Below are positions 54,343 through 63,548 of a DNA stretch of 64,000 nt, piece by piece (within the stretch, counting starts at the first letter, position 1; every line of letters starts with the position of its first letter). The DNA is from a bacterium (GTDB lineage: Bacteria > UBP4 > UBA4092 > JAOAEQ01), in contig JAOAEQ010000018.1 in assembly GCA_026416715.1 (NCBI GenBank), positions 1 to 64,000 of the forward strand, in the 5' to 3' direction. The notes beneath the pieces were generated by a model. It was not told the DNA's origin. It did no database searches and saw only the letters and a list, made by a program, of their open reading frames with translations. The position numbers and the translations under genes are program-made.

Positions 54343-55143
54343 TTAGCTAACGGAGTTAAGCAATCGCATAGCGTTTCCATACAAAATCATCTGTTCAAAC
54401 GTAGGGTCGAGTGATAGTGATTTTAGCAGGTGCAATGTTTTTTTCTGGTCAGTCCAAGGTGAATCGGTACCGAATAGGATATATTCATGTGGATGATTCA
54501 CTATGATACGTTTCGCTTGTTCGAACTCCAGAAAATCGAGTGCAAACGAGATTTCCATATAGAGCGGTTTACCGACGAGTAAGCATTCGACATTATCCCA
54601 ATCTTTCCAGGCGCCAAGATGCGAGCAGATTAGTTTTAACTCCGGTACGCGAGATAGAACATTCAGGATTTTTTCCGGGTCGGCTTTTCTAATAAATGGA
54701 AAAGCAAAATCAAATCCGGTATGTGAGAGCAAAATAAGGTTTGCCGTAGCAATGTGCTCGTATATCGGGAACATTTTTTCGTCATCTAGGTTGAACTCTT
54801 GATAGTACGGATGAAATTTAATTCCTTTAAACCCAGCATCTTTGATCATTTTGATATTATCCGCATACTTTGGATCATCCGGATGAAACGATGGAAACGG
54901 AATAATCCGATCAGATGCGATTGATTTCGACCAATTCAAGATCGACCTAAACTGGTTCGGTTTCGTTGCAATCGAACAGATGATACTTTTTTCTATGCCG
55001 GTTTTATCCATTGATTCCAGCAAAGCAGAAATCGTTCCTTGATGAAATGCAGGAATATTTCCTTGTTTTGTCAGATGCTCCATAGCCCGCTGGGCAAGTG
55101 TATCCGGAAATGCGTGCGTATGAAAATCAATAATAGCGGTCAT
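54343..55143 (-). CDS. Amidohydrolase family protein (amidohydrolase_2-like)
   Basis: 266 residues. The metal-binding N-terminus is IIDFHTHAFPD. Further ligands are likely in KGIKFHPYYQEFNLDDE, LLSHTGFDFAF, ICSHLGAWKDWDNVE, and the catalytic Asp in ILFGTDSPWTDQKKTLHLL. That fits the TIM-barrel amidohydrolase_2 group (decarboxylases and hydrolases of small aromatic or cyclic acids) and not TatD. The substrate is not evident. It lies between the TackOD1-like gene and the HD-GYP gene on the same strand. Confidence 0.88.
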   Translation of the reverse strand: MTAIIDFHTHAFPDTLAQRAMEHLTKQGNIPAFHQGTISALLESMDKTGIEKSIICSIATKPNQFRSILNWSKSIASDRIIPFPSFHPDDPKYADNIKMIKDAGFKGIKFHPYYQEFNLDDEKMFPIYEHIATANLILLSHTGFDFAFPFIRKADPEKILNVLSRVPELKLICSHLGAWKDWDNVECLLVGKPLYMEISFALDFLEFEQAKRIIVNHPHEYILFGTDSPWTDQKKTLHLLKSLSLDPTFEQMILYGNAMRLLNSVS

Positions 55144-55230
55144 AATTCCCTCTTGCTATTGCATAGTCCGTCTTTTACCTTGAAGAATTCAGTTATACCT
55201 TGGCAGAGTTCTAAACTTTAGGGTTAAAAA

Positions 55231-57843
55231 TTAATCGAAAATAAATCCTTTTTCAAAAACAGTTATGCACGCACGGACGACTTCCGGAGCATATAGGATT
55301 CCGCTATTTCGTTTAATTTCATCTAATGCGGTTTCAATTCCGAGTGCCGGACGATACGGTCGATGCGTAGTCATCGCTTCAACCACATCCGCAACCGCAA
55401 TGATTTTCGCTTCGAGAACAATCTGGTCGCTGGTGAGTTTGTTCGGATATCCAGAACCGTTAAGTCGTTCGTGATGTTGATATACCGCTTGCGCTACTGG
55501 CCAAGGAAATTCGATTTCTTTCAAAATATCATAAGCACCTTGTGGATGCGTTTTAATCAGTTCAAATTCGAGTGCGGTTAATTGCGTTGGTTTAGTTAGG
55601 ATTTCCGCCGGAATATAGATTTTTCCAATATCGTGAACGGTAGCAGCGATTCGAATTCCTTCAATAGTATCTGAGGGCAGATTCATTTCCGTAGCAATAG
55701 CACGCGCGAGATTCGCTACTCGCCGTTGATGTCCAGCGGTATATGGGTCGCGCAGCTCAGTCGCTGACGCTAACGCACGAATCGTTCCTGCCATTGCACG
55801 GCGGAGTTTCCCGAAACTCCGATCAAGTTCTTCTTTCGCTTGTTTTTCAGCAGTTATATCAATCCAATATCCGATAACTTCAACCGGATTACCTTGATTA
55901 TCTTTAATCACGCGCGCTTCATCCCGCAGCCAGCGGTAAGTTCCGTTTTCGTGCTGAAACCGATATTCAAGAACAATATGTCCTGTAGATAATAAGTTCG
56001 CTAATTCATGTCGTACCTGCGGATAATCTTCCGAATGAACCCGATTTCGCCAGAAATCGGGTTCGATAATGAACTCACCTGCAGCATACCCAAGTAAATC
56101 TATTACATTTTCACTCACGAACGTTACTTGGCGCTCTTCACCAACTGAATAGGAATAAATAACTACTGGCGCTTCCGAAACTAGATATTTCAATCGTTCT
56201 TGCGTTGATTTCGCTTTTTCTTCTGCAGTTTTTCGATCGGTAATATCGTTCAAGAAACCGATAATCTGACTCGGAGTTCCTGAATGATCTCGGATAATTC
56301 GTGCTTCATCATATACCCAGCGATAGCTTCCATTTTTATGCCGAAATCGGTATTCGCAACGGAATATCCCTTGGTCTAAAAATCGGTTATATTTCTGTTC
56401 GACCAAAGGATAATCATCCGGATGGATTCGCGATTTCCAAAATTCTCTTTCTCGATAATATTCTTGCGAAGTATATCCAAATATATCCAGCAAATTATCG
56501 CTGATAAAAGCATTACGGGCAATACCTTGTTCAAATTGTTCCGCATAAATAACCGCTGGACTCGAGGATAGGAAAAATTGCAACTGTTGTTCTGCGGTTC
56601 TTAATTTTTCTTCAGCGAGTTTGCGCTCGGTCATATCCACACCGAGAATAAAAAAACCTATAACTTCGCCGGTCTCGCCAAAATGCGGGATATAATCAAT
56701 GCTAATTTCACGCTTTCCGATTTTCAGCTCGATAGTAGAATCATAATGTGCCGGGATGCCGGATAATACCTGCTGGATATACGGTTCGATTCGTGAATAA
56801 ACCTCCGGTTTCCAGACTTCGCGCATCGATTTTCCGAGCATATCGTTTTTAGTCAATCCATACCAAGTTTCATAGGTTTTATTAACAAATTGATAGCGAA
56901 CGTTACGGTCTACATAAGCAATTATTCCGCTGATACCGTCGGTAATCATCTGAAGTTGGGTTGCAATTCGACTCACTTCTAAAGTTCGTTGGGCAACAAG
57001 TCGTTCTAATTGCGTTCGTTGCGTGAGCAGAAAATATAGGTAACTGAAGGAGAGCAATAAAAACACCAAACTTAATCCTCGCATTATCCAAACACGTTTA
57101 AATACCAGTGCATTCCAACCAGCACGTGGAATTCCTGCTAATTCCCAATATCCGCCCGGCAGTTCAATTTTGCTGATAACCGGGTTCTTGTCAAACACCA
57201 ACGGATTTCCGGCAAAAACTTTACCGGTATGACGACGGAAAGCATAATAATTTGGATGATTCGCTTCACCGAATTGCGCTTCTTCGAGTAAATTAGTTAT
57301 ATCGACTCCTATAGTCACGAAGCCCCAGAATCGTTCATTCCGGAAAATCGCTAATATACCAATAATCCCGAAACCGCCGTTCCAATCCTCAAACGGACCG
57401 CTGATAACTACTTTACGGGAACGTAGCGCACGGAGTGCATCTGCGCGGAGTTCCGATGGCGAATCAGAGAATAGGTTTTTTCCAAGCAGAAGCTCATTTC
57501 CAAACAGCGGGTAAACATAACGATTGATTCCGTTCGGCGCAACCGAAATCACACGGATACCCTTGAGATTTGCTGAGAGTTTTGCAAGATACTGGTTAAT
57601 ATTCTCGTTAAGATGTTGTTCTGATTGTTGCGATTCGATAAACGCTTTAAGCGAATAGAGTGTAGCGATTTTATTTTCCAGCGCGCGAGTTAACAGAAAA
57701 CTATGGTTAACCAGCTCGCTATAGACATACTCGCGTTCCAATGCGAGCAGATGCGCTCGATAGAATAGTGAAATTGCCCAGAGCGCTCCGCCGAGAATAA
57801 TCGCCAGAATAATTAATGCTGGTTTCGGTTTAATTCGGGTCAT
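55231..57843 (-). CDS. CHASE-PAS-PAS-PAS-HD-GYP c-di-GMP phosphodiesterase
   Basis: 870 residues. TM1 is at about 9-28. A periplasmic CHASE domain (about 45-240, LKGIRVISVAPNGINRYVYPLFGNELLLG and GPFEDWNGGFGI) is followed by TM2 near 256-276. Three PAS domains span about 295-670, two of them with WRxRVHxxD or WKSRIHPDD segments and RWVYDEARII. The output domain has DPYTAGHQRRVANLARAIA, the HD pair H737-D738 in ATVHDIGKIYIPAEIL, HHERLNGSGYP with the GYP motif at 798-800, and AVADVVEAMTTHRPYRPALG. It hydrolyses c-di-GMP in response to an external signal sensed by CHASE and PAS. Confidence 0.95.
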   Translation of the reverse strand: MTRIKPKPALIILAIILGGALWAISLFYRAHLLALEREYVYSELVNHSFLLTRALENKIATLYSLKAFIESQQSEQHLNENINQYLAKLSANLKGIRVISVAPNGINRYVYPLFGNELLLGKNLFSDSPSELRADALRALRSRKVVISGPFEDWNGGFGIIGILAIFRNERFWGFVTIGVDITNLLEEAQFGEANHPNYYAFRRHTGKVFAGNPLVFDKNPVISKIELPGGYWELAGIPRAGWNALVFKRVWIMRGLSLVFLLLSFSYLYFLLTQRTQLERLVAQRTLEVSRIATQLQMITDGISGIIAYVDRNVRYQFVNKTYETWYGLTKNDMLGKSMREVWKPEVYSRIEPYIQQVLSGIPAHYDSTIELKIGKREISIDYIPHFGETGEVIGFFILGVDMTERKLAEEKLRTAEQQLQFFLSSSPAVIYAEQFEQGIARNAFISDNLLDIFGYTSQEYYREREFWKSRIHPDDYPLVEQKYNRFLDQGIFRCEYRFRHKNGSYRWVYDEARIIRDHSGTPSQIIGFLNDITDRKTAEEKAKSTQERLKYLVSEAPVVIYSYSVGEERQVTFVSENVIDLLGYAAGEFIIEPDFWRNRVHSEDYPQVRHELANLLSTGHIVLEYRFQHENGTYRWLRDEARVIKDNQGNPVEVIGYWIDITAEKQAKEELDRSFGKLRRAMAGTIRALASATELRDPYTAGHQRRVANLARAIATEMNLPSDTIEGIRIAATVHDIGKIYIPAEILTKPTQLTALEFELIKTHPQGAYDILKEIEFPWPVAQAVYQHHERLNGSGYPNKLTSDQIVLEAKIIAVADVVEAMTTHRPYRPALGIETALDEIKRNSGILYAPEVVRACITVFEKGFIFD

Positions 57844-57949
57844 AGAGGATATATATTCTACAATAAATAATATAAAAAGAGAAGTTTCGTGATATAAAAA
57901 GTAAACTTGGAATTACTTGATTTCTGTTTGTGCAGGAATGATATCAGCC

Positions 57950-58330
57950 GCAAAACCTCACCTCTCTTTTAAAACTGCGTTAGCCAAGCTACCGCAATTT
58001 TAAAAATGAACCATGGTAATTACCGAAACGAACATTCATTCGTCCTTAACCGGACTAGTTATTCTGGTATTATCAATTGCATACCCAAGCATGAATGGCA
58101 GAACGAGATGTAATTCTCACGTTGGGATAAACCAGAATCCCTGTTTCTGACGATTGAATTTAGCCCAATATGGACTGCTGGAAAATCAGGTCGAAACAAA
58201 AATCCAGTCCCGTTAGGGACGAATGAATCAAGAGAAAATACTGCGGATTGCAGGAACCCTGCTTTCGCTGTGGTTCATTTGGAAACTGAGCTTCCGCAGT
58301 CCAACGCATGGCGTAAAATCATCTGCGGTA
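57950..58330. repeat. Dispersed palindromic repeat locus C
   Basis: Gene-free. 58085-58137 (CATGAATGGC-GAACGAG, then GGGATAAACCAGAA) is a diverged copy of the modules at 7539 and 40404. 58201-58226 (agtcccgttagggacgaatgaa) repeats the tcgtccctgacgggac module of locus B in inverse orientation. ttagcccaatatggactgctgg at 58158 matches the agcccagcat module. This is a third mosaic of the same elements. Confidence 0.7.
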
Positions 58331-58338
58331 ATTTTAAC

Positions 58339-58367
58339 TTGACAAATGAATCAAATAGTATTATTGT
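58339..58367 (+). promoter_or_regulatory. Sigma70 promoter of TPR gene 1
   Basis: TTGACA at 58339-58344 and TATTGT at 58362-58367 with a 17-nt spacer, 35 bp before the ATG at 58403. Confidence 0.6.
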
Positions 58368-58402
58368 TAAAAGAGCAAACTATTGCAATGATTTAGTAAC
58401 GT

Positions 58403-59527
58403 ATGGCGATATTTAAACGCAAATTCATGGAAATAAACGATCCGTGGGTATATATCAATCAGGGCATCGCGAAACTGAAACAAGGCGAATTCGGGTCGGC
58501 AATTGAACTGTTCTCAAAAGCGATCAATTTGAATCCGCGCTTAGCGAGCGGATATAAAAATCGTGGGATAACCTATGCGAAAGTAAAAGATTATAAATCG
58601 GCGATTACTGATTTCTCGAAAGTCATTGAACTCAATCCGAGCGATGCTACCGCCTATTTCCATCGCGCTAGTGCCTATTTCAGTTTAGGAGAATTCGATC
58701 AAGCGCTGCGAGACCTAAACCGCACAATCGTCATTGACCCGCAATATGCTGATGCGTATACCTTGCGCGGATTTACCTACGATAAACTCGGCGCCTTTGA
58801 TTCGGCAATCGCAGATTATACGAAAGCTATTGAACTAAATCCGGATAATGCAGATGCCTATTCCGGTCGCGGAATTAACCACGATGCGCTAGGCGAATAT
58901 GCACTGGCAATTGCTGATTTTACTCAAGCGATTGAAAAAAACCCGAATAATGCACACAATTATTTCAATCGCGGACGAACGTATATTATGCTCGGTGAAT
59001 ATGACCTGGCGATACTCGATTTCTTAAAAGCACTTGAATTACATCCCCAGTATCCGTATGCCTATTATTATCGCGGAAACGCCTATCGGTTAAAAGGTGC
59101 ATATTATAAAGCACTAGAAGATTATAATCGAGCGTTGGAATTAATGCCATATCATGCGCTAACGTATTGTAATCGAGGACATGCACATACTGCCATCGGC
59201 GAGTTTGACCAGGCAATAGCTGATTTCACTAAAGCTATCGAACTGAACGCGCAACTCGCAGATGCTTATGACGGTCGTGGCACCGCATATCGGCATAAAG
59301 GACTGTATGTTTTGGCAATCGCTGACCATAATCGAGCGCTGGAAATTAATTCCCACTGCGTTACCGCATATTATCATAAAGCGTTATCGTGCGAAAAAAT
59401 GGGACAGCGAATTGAAGCGTTATTTGCATATCAAGCGTTCATTCAATTTGCCCCTGAATATCTGATTGACCAGATTAATTATGCGAAACAACGCATTACT
59501 GAATTACAGCAAGCAGAAACCCTATAA
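58403..59527 (+). CDS. TPR protein 1 (ten tandem 34-residue repeats)
   Basis: 374 residues. From about residue 10 the protein is ten consecutive TPR units of 34 residues, each with the W/G/Y/A/P pattern: SGYKNRGITYAKVKDYKSAITDFSKVIELNPSDA, DAYTLRGFTYDKLGAFDSAIADYTKAIELNPDNA and so on. There is no signal peptide, so it is likely a cytoplasmic scaffold. The C-terminal tail (AYQAFIQFAPEYLIDQINYAKQRITELQQ) resembles the tail of TPR protein 2 at 60.9 kb. No enzyme domain. Binding partner unknown. Confidence 0.92.
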   Translation: MAIFKRKFMEINDPWVYINQGIAKLKQGEFGSAIELFSKAINLNPRLASGYKNRGITYAKVKDYKSAITDFSKVIELNPSDATAYFHRASAYFSLGEFDQALRDLNRTIVIDPQYADAYTLRGFTYDKLGAFDSAIADYTKAIELNPDNADAYSGRGINHDALGEYALAIADFTQAIEKNPNNAHNYFNRGRTYIMLGEYDLAILDFLKALELHPQYPYAYYYRGNAYRLKGAYYKALEDYNRALELMPYHALTYCNRGHAHTAIGEFDQAIADFTKAIELNAQLADAYDGRGTAYRHKGLYVLAIADHNRALEINSHCVTAYYHKALSCEKMGQRIEALFAYQAFIQFAPEYLIDQINYAKQRITELQQAETL

Positions 59528-59560
59528 CTTTATTTTTTAATCGAAAGGAGAAAACAAACT

Positions 59561-60789
59561 ATGCAACCATCAAAACTATTCATCGTAACGATACGGATGC
59601 TAGTACTCCGCTCATTAAGTAGTAGCGCAGGATTAACTGATATTGCCTATTCACCATTCACGATGAACCGTTCTGGGTCGTATATCCTAGTTGGTGATAT
59701 TACCGTAGCGCAAAACTAGTATGGAATATACATCCAAAGTAGTAATGTAACGATTGATTTAAATGGTCATACCCTTTTGGGTGCTGGAACTTCTACCGGT
59801 TCGATGGGTAGCGGAATTTATGCGACTTCTACATCACATAATATTACAGTTAAAAATGGAACGGTGTGCGATTTTTATAGTCAAGGGGTTCAGTTATGGG
59901 GCAGCAATAACCGAGTTATCCACGTTAATGCTATTAGAAATGGAAATATCGGTTTAAACACTAAAGATAATAGCACGATTATCGAGTGTATTGCTGCAGA
60001 AAATGGGTCGTATGGATTTTATATCGGATATAATTGTACCCTGCGAGGAAATAATGCGTTTCAAAATAAAAATCACGGGATTAACACCGATAGCTGTTGC
60101 ACGATAATCAACAACACGTCTTCTGATAATCAGGTTCACGGGATCCTTGCTGGGATAGGGTCAGTGGTTATTGGAAATACCGTTTCCAATAATTCCGGCA
60201 CTGGAATACTTGCTAGGAGCGGCAGTACCGTTATCAATAATAGCGCCTATCGAAACAACAAGTATGGGATTTATGCTGAATATTACGGCAACGTAATCGG
60301 GAACAATACTTATAATAATGGTAAATCTGGTATTTATGTTGGTTCCGGAAGCGCAGCAATTAATAATGTCAGTAATAACAATACGAATCACGGAATTTAT
60401 GCTGTTGTTCATTGTATGATTGTAGGGAATATGTGTCATCAAGGGGTTATCAACCACAGTTGGTGCAGGAATTTATATTGGTAACTACGATTGTGTGATT
60501 GAAGATAATGTTTGTATAGGAAACGATTATGGATTACAAATTAGTTTTTCTGGAAACTACTATGCACGGAATAAATTTTCTGCTAATACCACGAACTTAA
60601 GTGTTGCTGCCGGAAATACCGCTGGTACTGACGATAATGGTAACATTTCATTCTATTACAACTCATTCTATTACAACAATCAACTGATAGAACTGCAACT
60701 CGTGGGAATCCAGTTATTGCCGATCAACCGTGTATGTGAATATCCTCGGAAACAAATGCTCCGCTGGTAGTTTTTTATATTTAACCTAG
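59561..60789 (+). pseudogene. Decayed right-handed beta-helix protein gene
   Basis: AAAGGAG precedes the ATG at 59561. The frame runs to an in-frame TAG at 59717-59719 (after TVAQN), then continues in the same frame with YGIYIQSSNVTIDLNGHTLLGAG and long beta-helix repeats (GFYIGYNCTLRGNNAFQNKNHGINTDSCCTIINNTSSDNQVHGI...). It ends at 60484 by a frameshift near 60450; the helix resumes in another frame (GAGIYIGNYDCVIEDN...). At least one further frame change is needed around 60690-60725 to reach the natural-looking end at the TAG at 60787. Signs of a former secreted, NosD-type protein, now dead. Confidence 0.75.
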
Positions 60790-60885
60790 TAATAAACTAT
60801 TCTGCGGAGCGTAAGCCCACAGGTTAAGGATTAAACTGTGGTAAATGCTTCACAAATCAAAATTTTTTGCAAGAAAGGAACTGAA

Positions 60886-61896
60886 ATGACTACTTCTGAA
60901 GAAAAACCGAATGAACAAACAGAGAAACTTATCGCTGATCTGACCGAGCTGATTGCGGAGAATCCCGCGAATACTGCTGCATATATCCAACGGGGTGTAG
61001 CGTTCACTAAATGCAGTAAATATCGCGAAGCGCTCGATGATTTTAATCACGCTATTGAGCTAACCCCGGAATCGGCTACAATTTTAAATCCTGCATTATC
61101 TGCTGTACATACAATGCTTGGATTAGATTACGCACAGGAAAATAAGTTTGAATTAGCCATTACGGAATACACGAAAGCGATTGTCATTAATCCGCAGTCG
61201 GTTGAAGCGTATCTCAATCGTGGCGTGGCGTTGCTGTATCAAGAAGATTATGACTCTGCAATTGCTGATTTCAGCAAAACAATTGAATTGAATCCCGAAT
61301 CTACAACTGGATATTTCCATCGGGCTACTGCCTACGTTATTCAGGAACAATATCCGAATGCTATCGCTGACTATACCAAAGTCATAGAACTTGATATTGC
61401 TAATGCAGAAGCATATTTCGAACGCGGTATCGCATATACAAGATGCAACCAACTAGATAACGCGATTGCGGATTTTACGCAATTCATTCAATTGCTGCCT
61501 AACGATGTGCGCGGATATATGAATCGCGGAATTGCCTATTCAAATTGTGGCGAGTACTCGCGAGCGTTAGCGGATTTAAACCATGCGCTCTCGCTTGACC
61601 CGAACCTAGCGGAATACATCAAACCCGGCATTGCGGCGATGCATACACTCCGTGCAATACATTATGAGAAAACCGGAGATGTAGAATCCGCTATTTCTGA
61701 ATTGAACCTTGCGCTTCAATTCAGCCCCGAAATCGCTCAAGCATATCTCAATAAAGCGGTTTTATTAGATAAACACGGCAGAACAAGCGATGCAATTACC
61801 GCATATCAGGATTTTTTAGCCCATGCGGATAAGCAACATACTGATTTAATTGAATTCGCTACCCAGCGGATAAACGAACTGAAACAGATACAATAA
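60886..61896 (+). CDS. TPR protein 2
   Basis: 336 residues from the ATG at 60886 with AAAGGA 7 nt upstream. It holds about eight TPR units (AAYIQRGVAFTKCSKYREALDDFNHAIELTPES, EAYLNRGVALLYQEDYDSAIADFSKTIELNPES, GYMNRGIAYSNCGEYSRALADLNHALSLDPNL). No signal peptide. Its C-terminal tail (AITAYQDFLAHADKQHTDLIEFATQRINELKQ) is similar to that of TPR protein 1, so the two genes flanking the beta-helix pseudogene look like paralogues. Function unknown. Confidence 0.9.
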   Translation: MTTSEEKPNEQTEKLIADLTELIAENPANTAAYIQRGVAFTKCSKYREALDDFNHAIELTPESATILNPALSAVHTMLGLDYAQENKFELAITEYTKAIVINPQSVEAYLNRGVALLYQEDYDSAIADFSKTIELNPESTTGYFHRATAYVIQEQYPNAIADYTKVIELDIANAEAYFERGIAYTRCNQLDNAIADFTQFIQLLPNDVRGYMNRGIAYSNCGEYSRALADLNHALSLDPNLAEYIKPGIAAMHTLRAIHYEKTGDVESAISELNLALQFSPEIAQAYLNKAVLLDKHGRTSDAITAYQDFLAHADKQHTDLIEFATQRINELKQIQ

Positions 61897-62553
61897 CGCT
61901 TGTATAGAGATATGCGACGTGGTAAGCTTTACCGCTGGGGTGATGAATTTTAGTTTATCTTGAAGGCTGAATCGAAGAAAAGTCTTTTTCACTGCGAAAG
62001 TTCCGCTTTCGCTTTATTGTTTGGAAGTTTTGCATACGAATAGATTTAAAGTTGTTTAAGCAAGTTTGAACCAAAAAAACACAGCGAGAGCAGAAATCTC
62101 GCTGTTTACGTCAATTTTGTCTTGATTCAGTCGGCTATAGTGGATTAGCTTTTTATTTCCAACCTGATTCCGCAGCATTCTATACTGGCTAAATTCAATT
62201 TTCTATTACCCCAAACGGGGCTTCTTGTTAATCCCGAAGGGAGGATTGCATCCAGCATAGCTAGCTATTCATAGCTGGAACTATTGGATAGTCTCCCGAG
62301 TTTTAACTCAGGGAATATAAACTCAATCTCTTTGGTTTTTAACCTAGAACAACCGCATGCTCATTCAAAATGAAGCCACTCATATCAAGAATATATCGAA
62401 TCCAAACCTCAAGGTCAGTGCTAGCTATTTCGCCACCTGCAAAACCTATAATAACAGTATGCCATTCTAGACTGCTTTAACAGGTGGGGTTGCTTCCTGA
62501 AAACATGTCGGAACGGGTTTTAGCTAAAAATTAATACCTCTTCAGGAGTAAAG
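61897..62553. repeat. Dispersed palindromic repeat locus D
   Basis: Gene-free stretch of about 650 bp. 62223-62280 (ttaatcccgaagggaggatt, then agctattcatagctgg) is an inverse-orientation version of the modules at 7539, 40404 and 58085. CGAGTTTTAACTC near 62300 and gccccgtttgggg-type palindromes (acccc-aaac-gggg) near 62210 are additional elements. No gene is supported here. Confidence 0.65.
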
Positions 62554-62940
62554 TTATTTCCGAATATTTTCTTCAATAGTTTTTAGCAATAATTCTGGCT
62601 TAATCGGCTTCTCTAACACTACGTTAACCGGCAGCCAATCTTCATCAGGTTCGAATCCAAACGGTAGGTTCATTTCCCGCCGAATCCCGGTTATCATCAC
62701 TACGGGGATATCTTTTGTATCGCTATCCGCTTTCAGACTGCGAGCAATATCGAATCCTTCAGTCTTATGCGTCATCATTACGTCTAGCAAGATTAAATCT
62801 GGTTTCTCAGACTTCGCCCGCTGATATCCATCTTGCCCATTATCTGCAGAAATAACTTGATAATCTTTCGCTTCAAGCAGTGTCGAGATAGCTTCAATAA
62901 ACGAAGCATCGTCATCAACAATGAGAATTTTATTACCCAT
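62554..62940 (-). CDS. CheY-like single-domain response regulator
   Basis: 128 residues: ILIVDDDASFIEAIS with the acidic pocket D9-D11, phosphoacceptor D53 in DLILLDVMMTHKTEGF, the Thr/Ser switch in VVMITGIRR, and K111 in VVLEKPIKPELL. No output domain, so it acts through protein partners. It lies 37 bp after the NuoE-like gene on the same strand, a position that suggests co-transcription with hydrogenase genes. The insert RREMNLPFGFEPDEDWLPVN before the Lys is longer than usual. Confidence 0.93.
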   Translation of the reverse strand: MGNKILIVDDDASFIEAISTLLEAKDYQVISADNGQDGYQRAKSEKPDLILLDVMMTHKTEGFDIARSLKADSDTKDIPVVMITGIRREMNLPFGFEPDEDWLPVNVVLEKPIKPELLLKTIEENIRK

Positions 62941-62977
62941 AATTTCCTCCTGAAATTAAATGATATATTATTGTACT

Positions 62978-63529
62978 CTATTTCGATGATTGATTTATGT
63001 TTTTTAATCTTATTTCTTGCTTGCGATATTTATCAATAAGCGCACTAACCTTTTCTGGTAACATACGAACATATACAGTATCATTTATCTGCAATACCGG
63101 CGATAATCCACAACAACCAAGACAACGGGTGATATTTAAACTAAATAGTCCGTCCGGGGTAGTATCCCCTACACCGATGTTAAGTTTCTCCTTCAACTTA
63201 TCTAAAATTCGCGCACCACCAGCAACGTAACATGCGGTTCCTTTACAGATGGAAATTTGATATTTCCCCTTCGGTTTCAATGAAAAAAAATTATAAAATG
63301 TTACCATTCCATATATATGCGCTGTCGGAACTTCTAACTGCTCTGCAATAAAATCTATCGCTTCTTGCGGAATGTACCCGAATAACGTCTGGGTCTTATG
63401 CAAAATGTCCATCAATTTACCGTGTTCGGCACGTTCTACTTGTTTACTGGTTAAATATTTTCCTAACAATTTCATATTCTTTTTAAACTGTACATTTTGT
63501 TGTGCTTCTCTACCGTTACCCTTACTCAT
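62978..63529 (-). CDS. NuoE-like [2Fe-2S] subunit of a hydrogenase/NADH dehydrogenase complex
   Basis: 183 residues from the ATG at 63529, with AGAGGGGG upstream; the frame extends further but overlaps the hydrogenase gene. The thioredoxin-like [2Fe-2S] fold has ligands in CKGTAC and RCLGCCG (two pairs of Cys), with VEMVTFYNFFS-type segment IYGMVTFYNFFSLKPKGKYQI. This is the HydC/HndA/NuoE 24-kDa subunit. It follows the [FeFe]-hydrogenase catalytic gene by 19 bp. NADH-linked or electron-bifurcating hydrogenases use this subunit, but the flavin (NuoF-like) subunit is not in the window. Confidence 0.95.
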   Translation of the reverse strand: MSKGNGREAQQNVQFKKNMKLLGKYLTSKQVERAEHGKLMDILHKTQTLFGYIPQEAIDFIAEQLEVPTAHIYGMVTFYNFFSLKPKGKYQISICKGTACYVAGGARILDKLKEKLNIGVGDTTPDGLFSLNITRCLGCCGLSPVLQINDTVYVRMLPEKVSALIDKYRKQEIRLKNINQSSK

Positions 63530-63548
63530 TATTTCCCCCTCTTCTGCT

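Noticed and set aside
58403-59527. Regular 102-bp periodicity that looked like a tandem DNA repeat or array
   Set aside because: The period is 34 codons and the DNA is not conserved; it is explained by ten TPR units.
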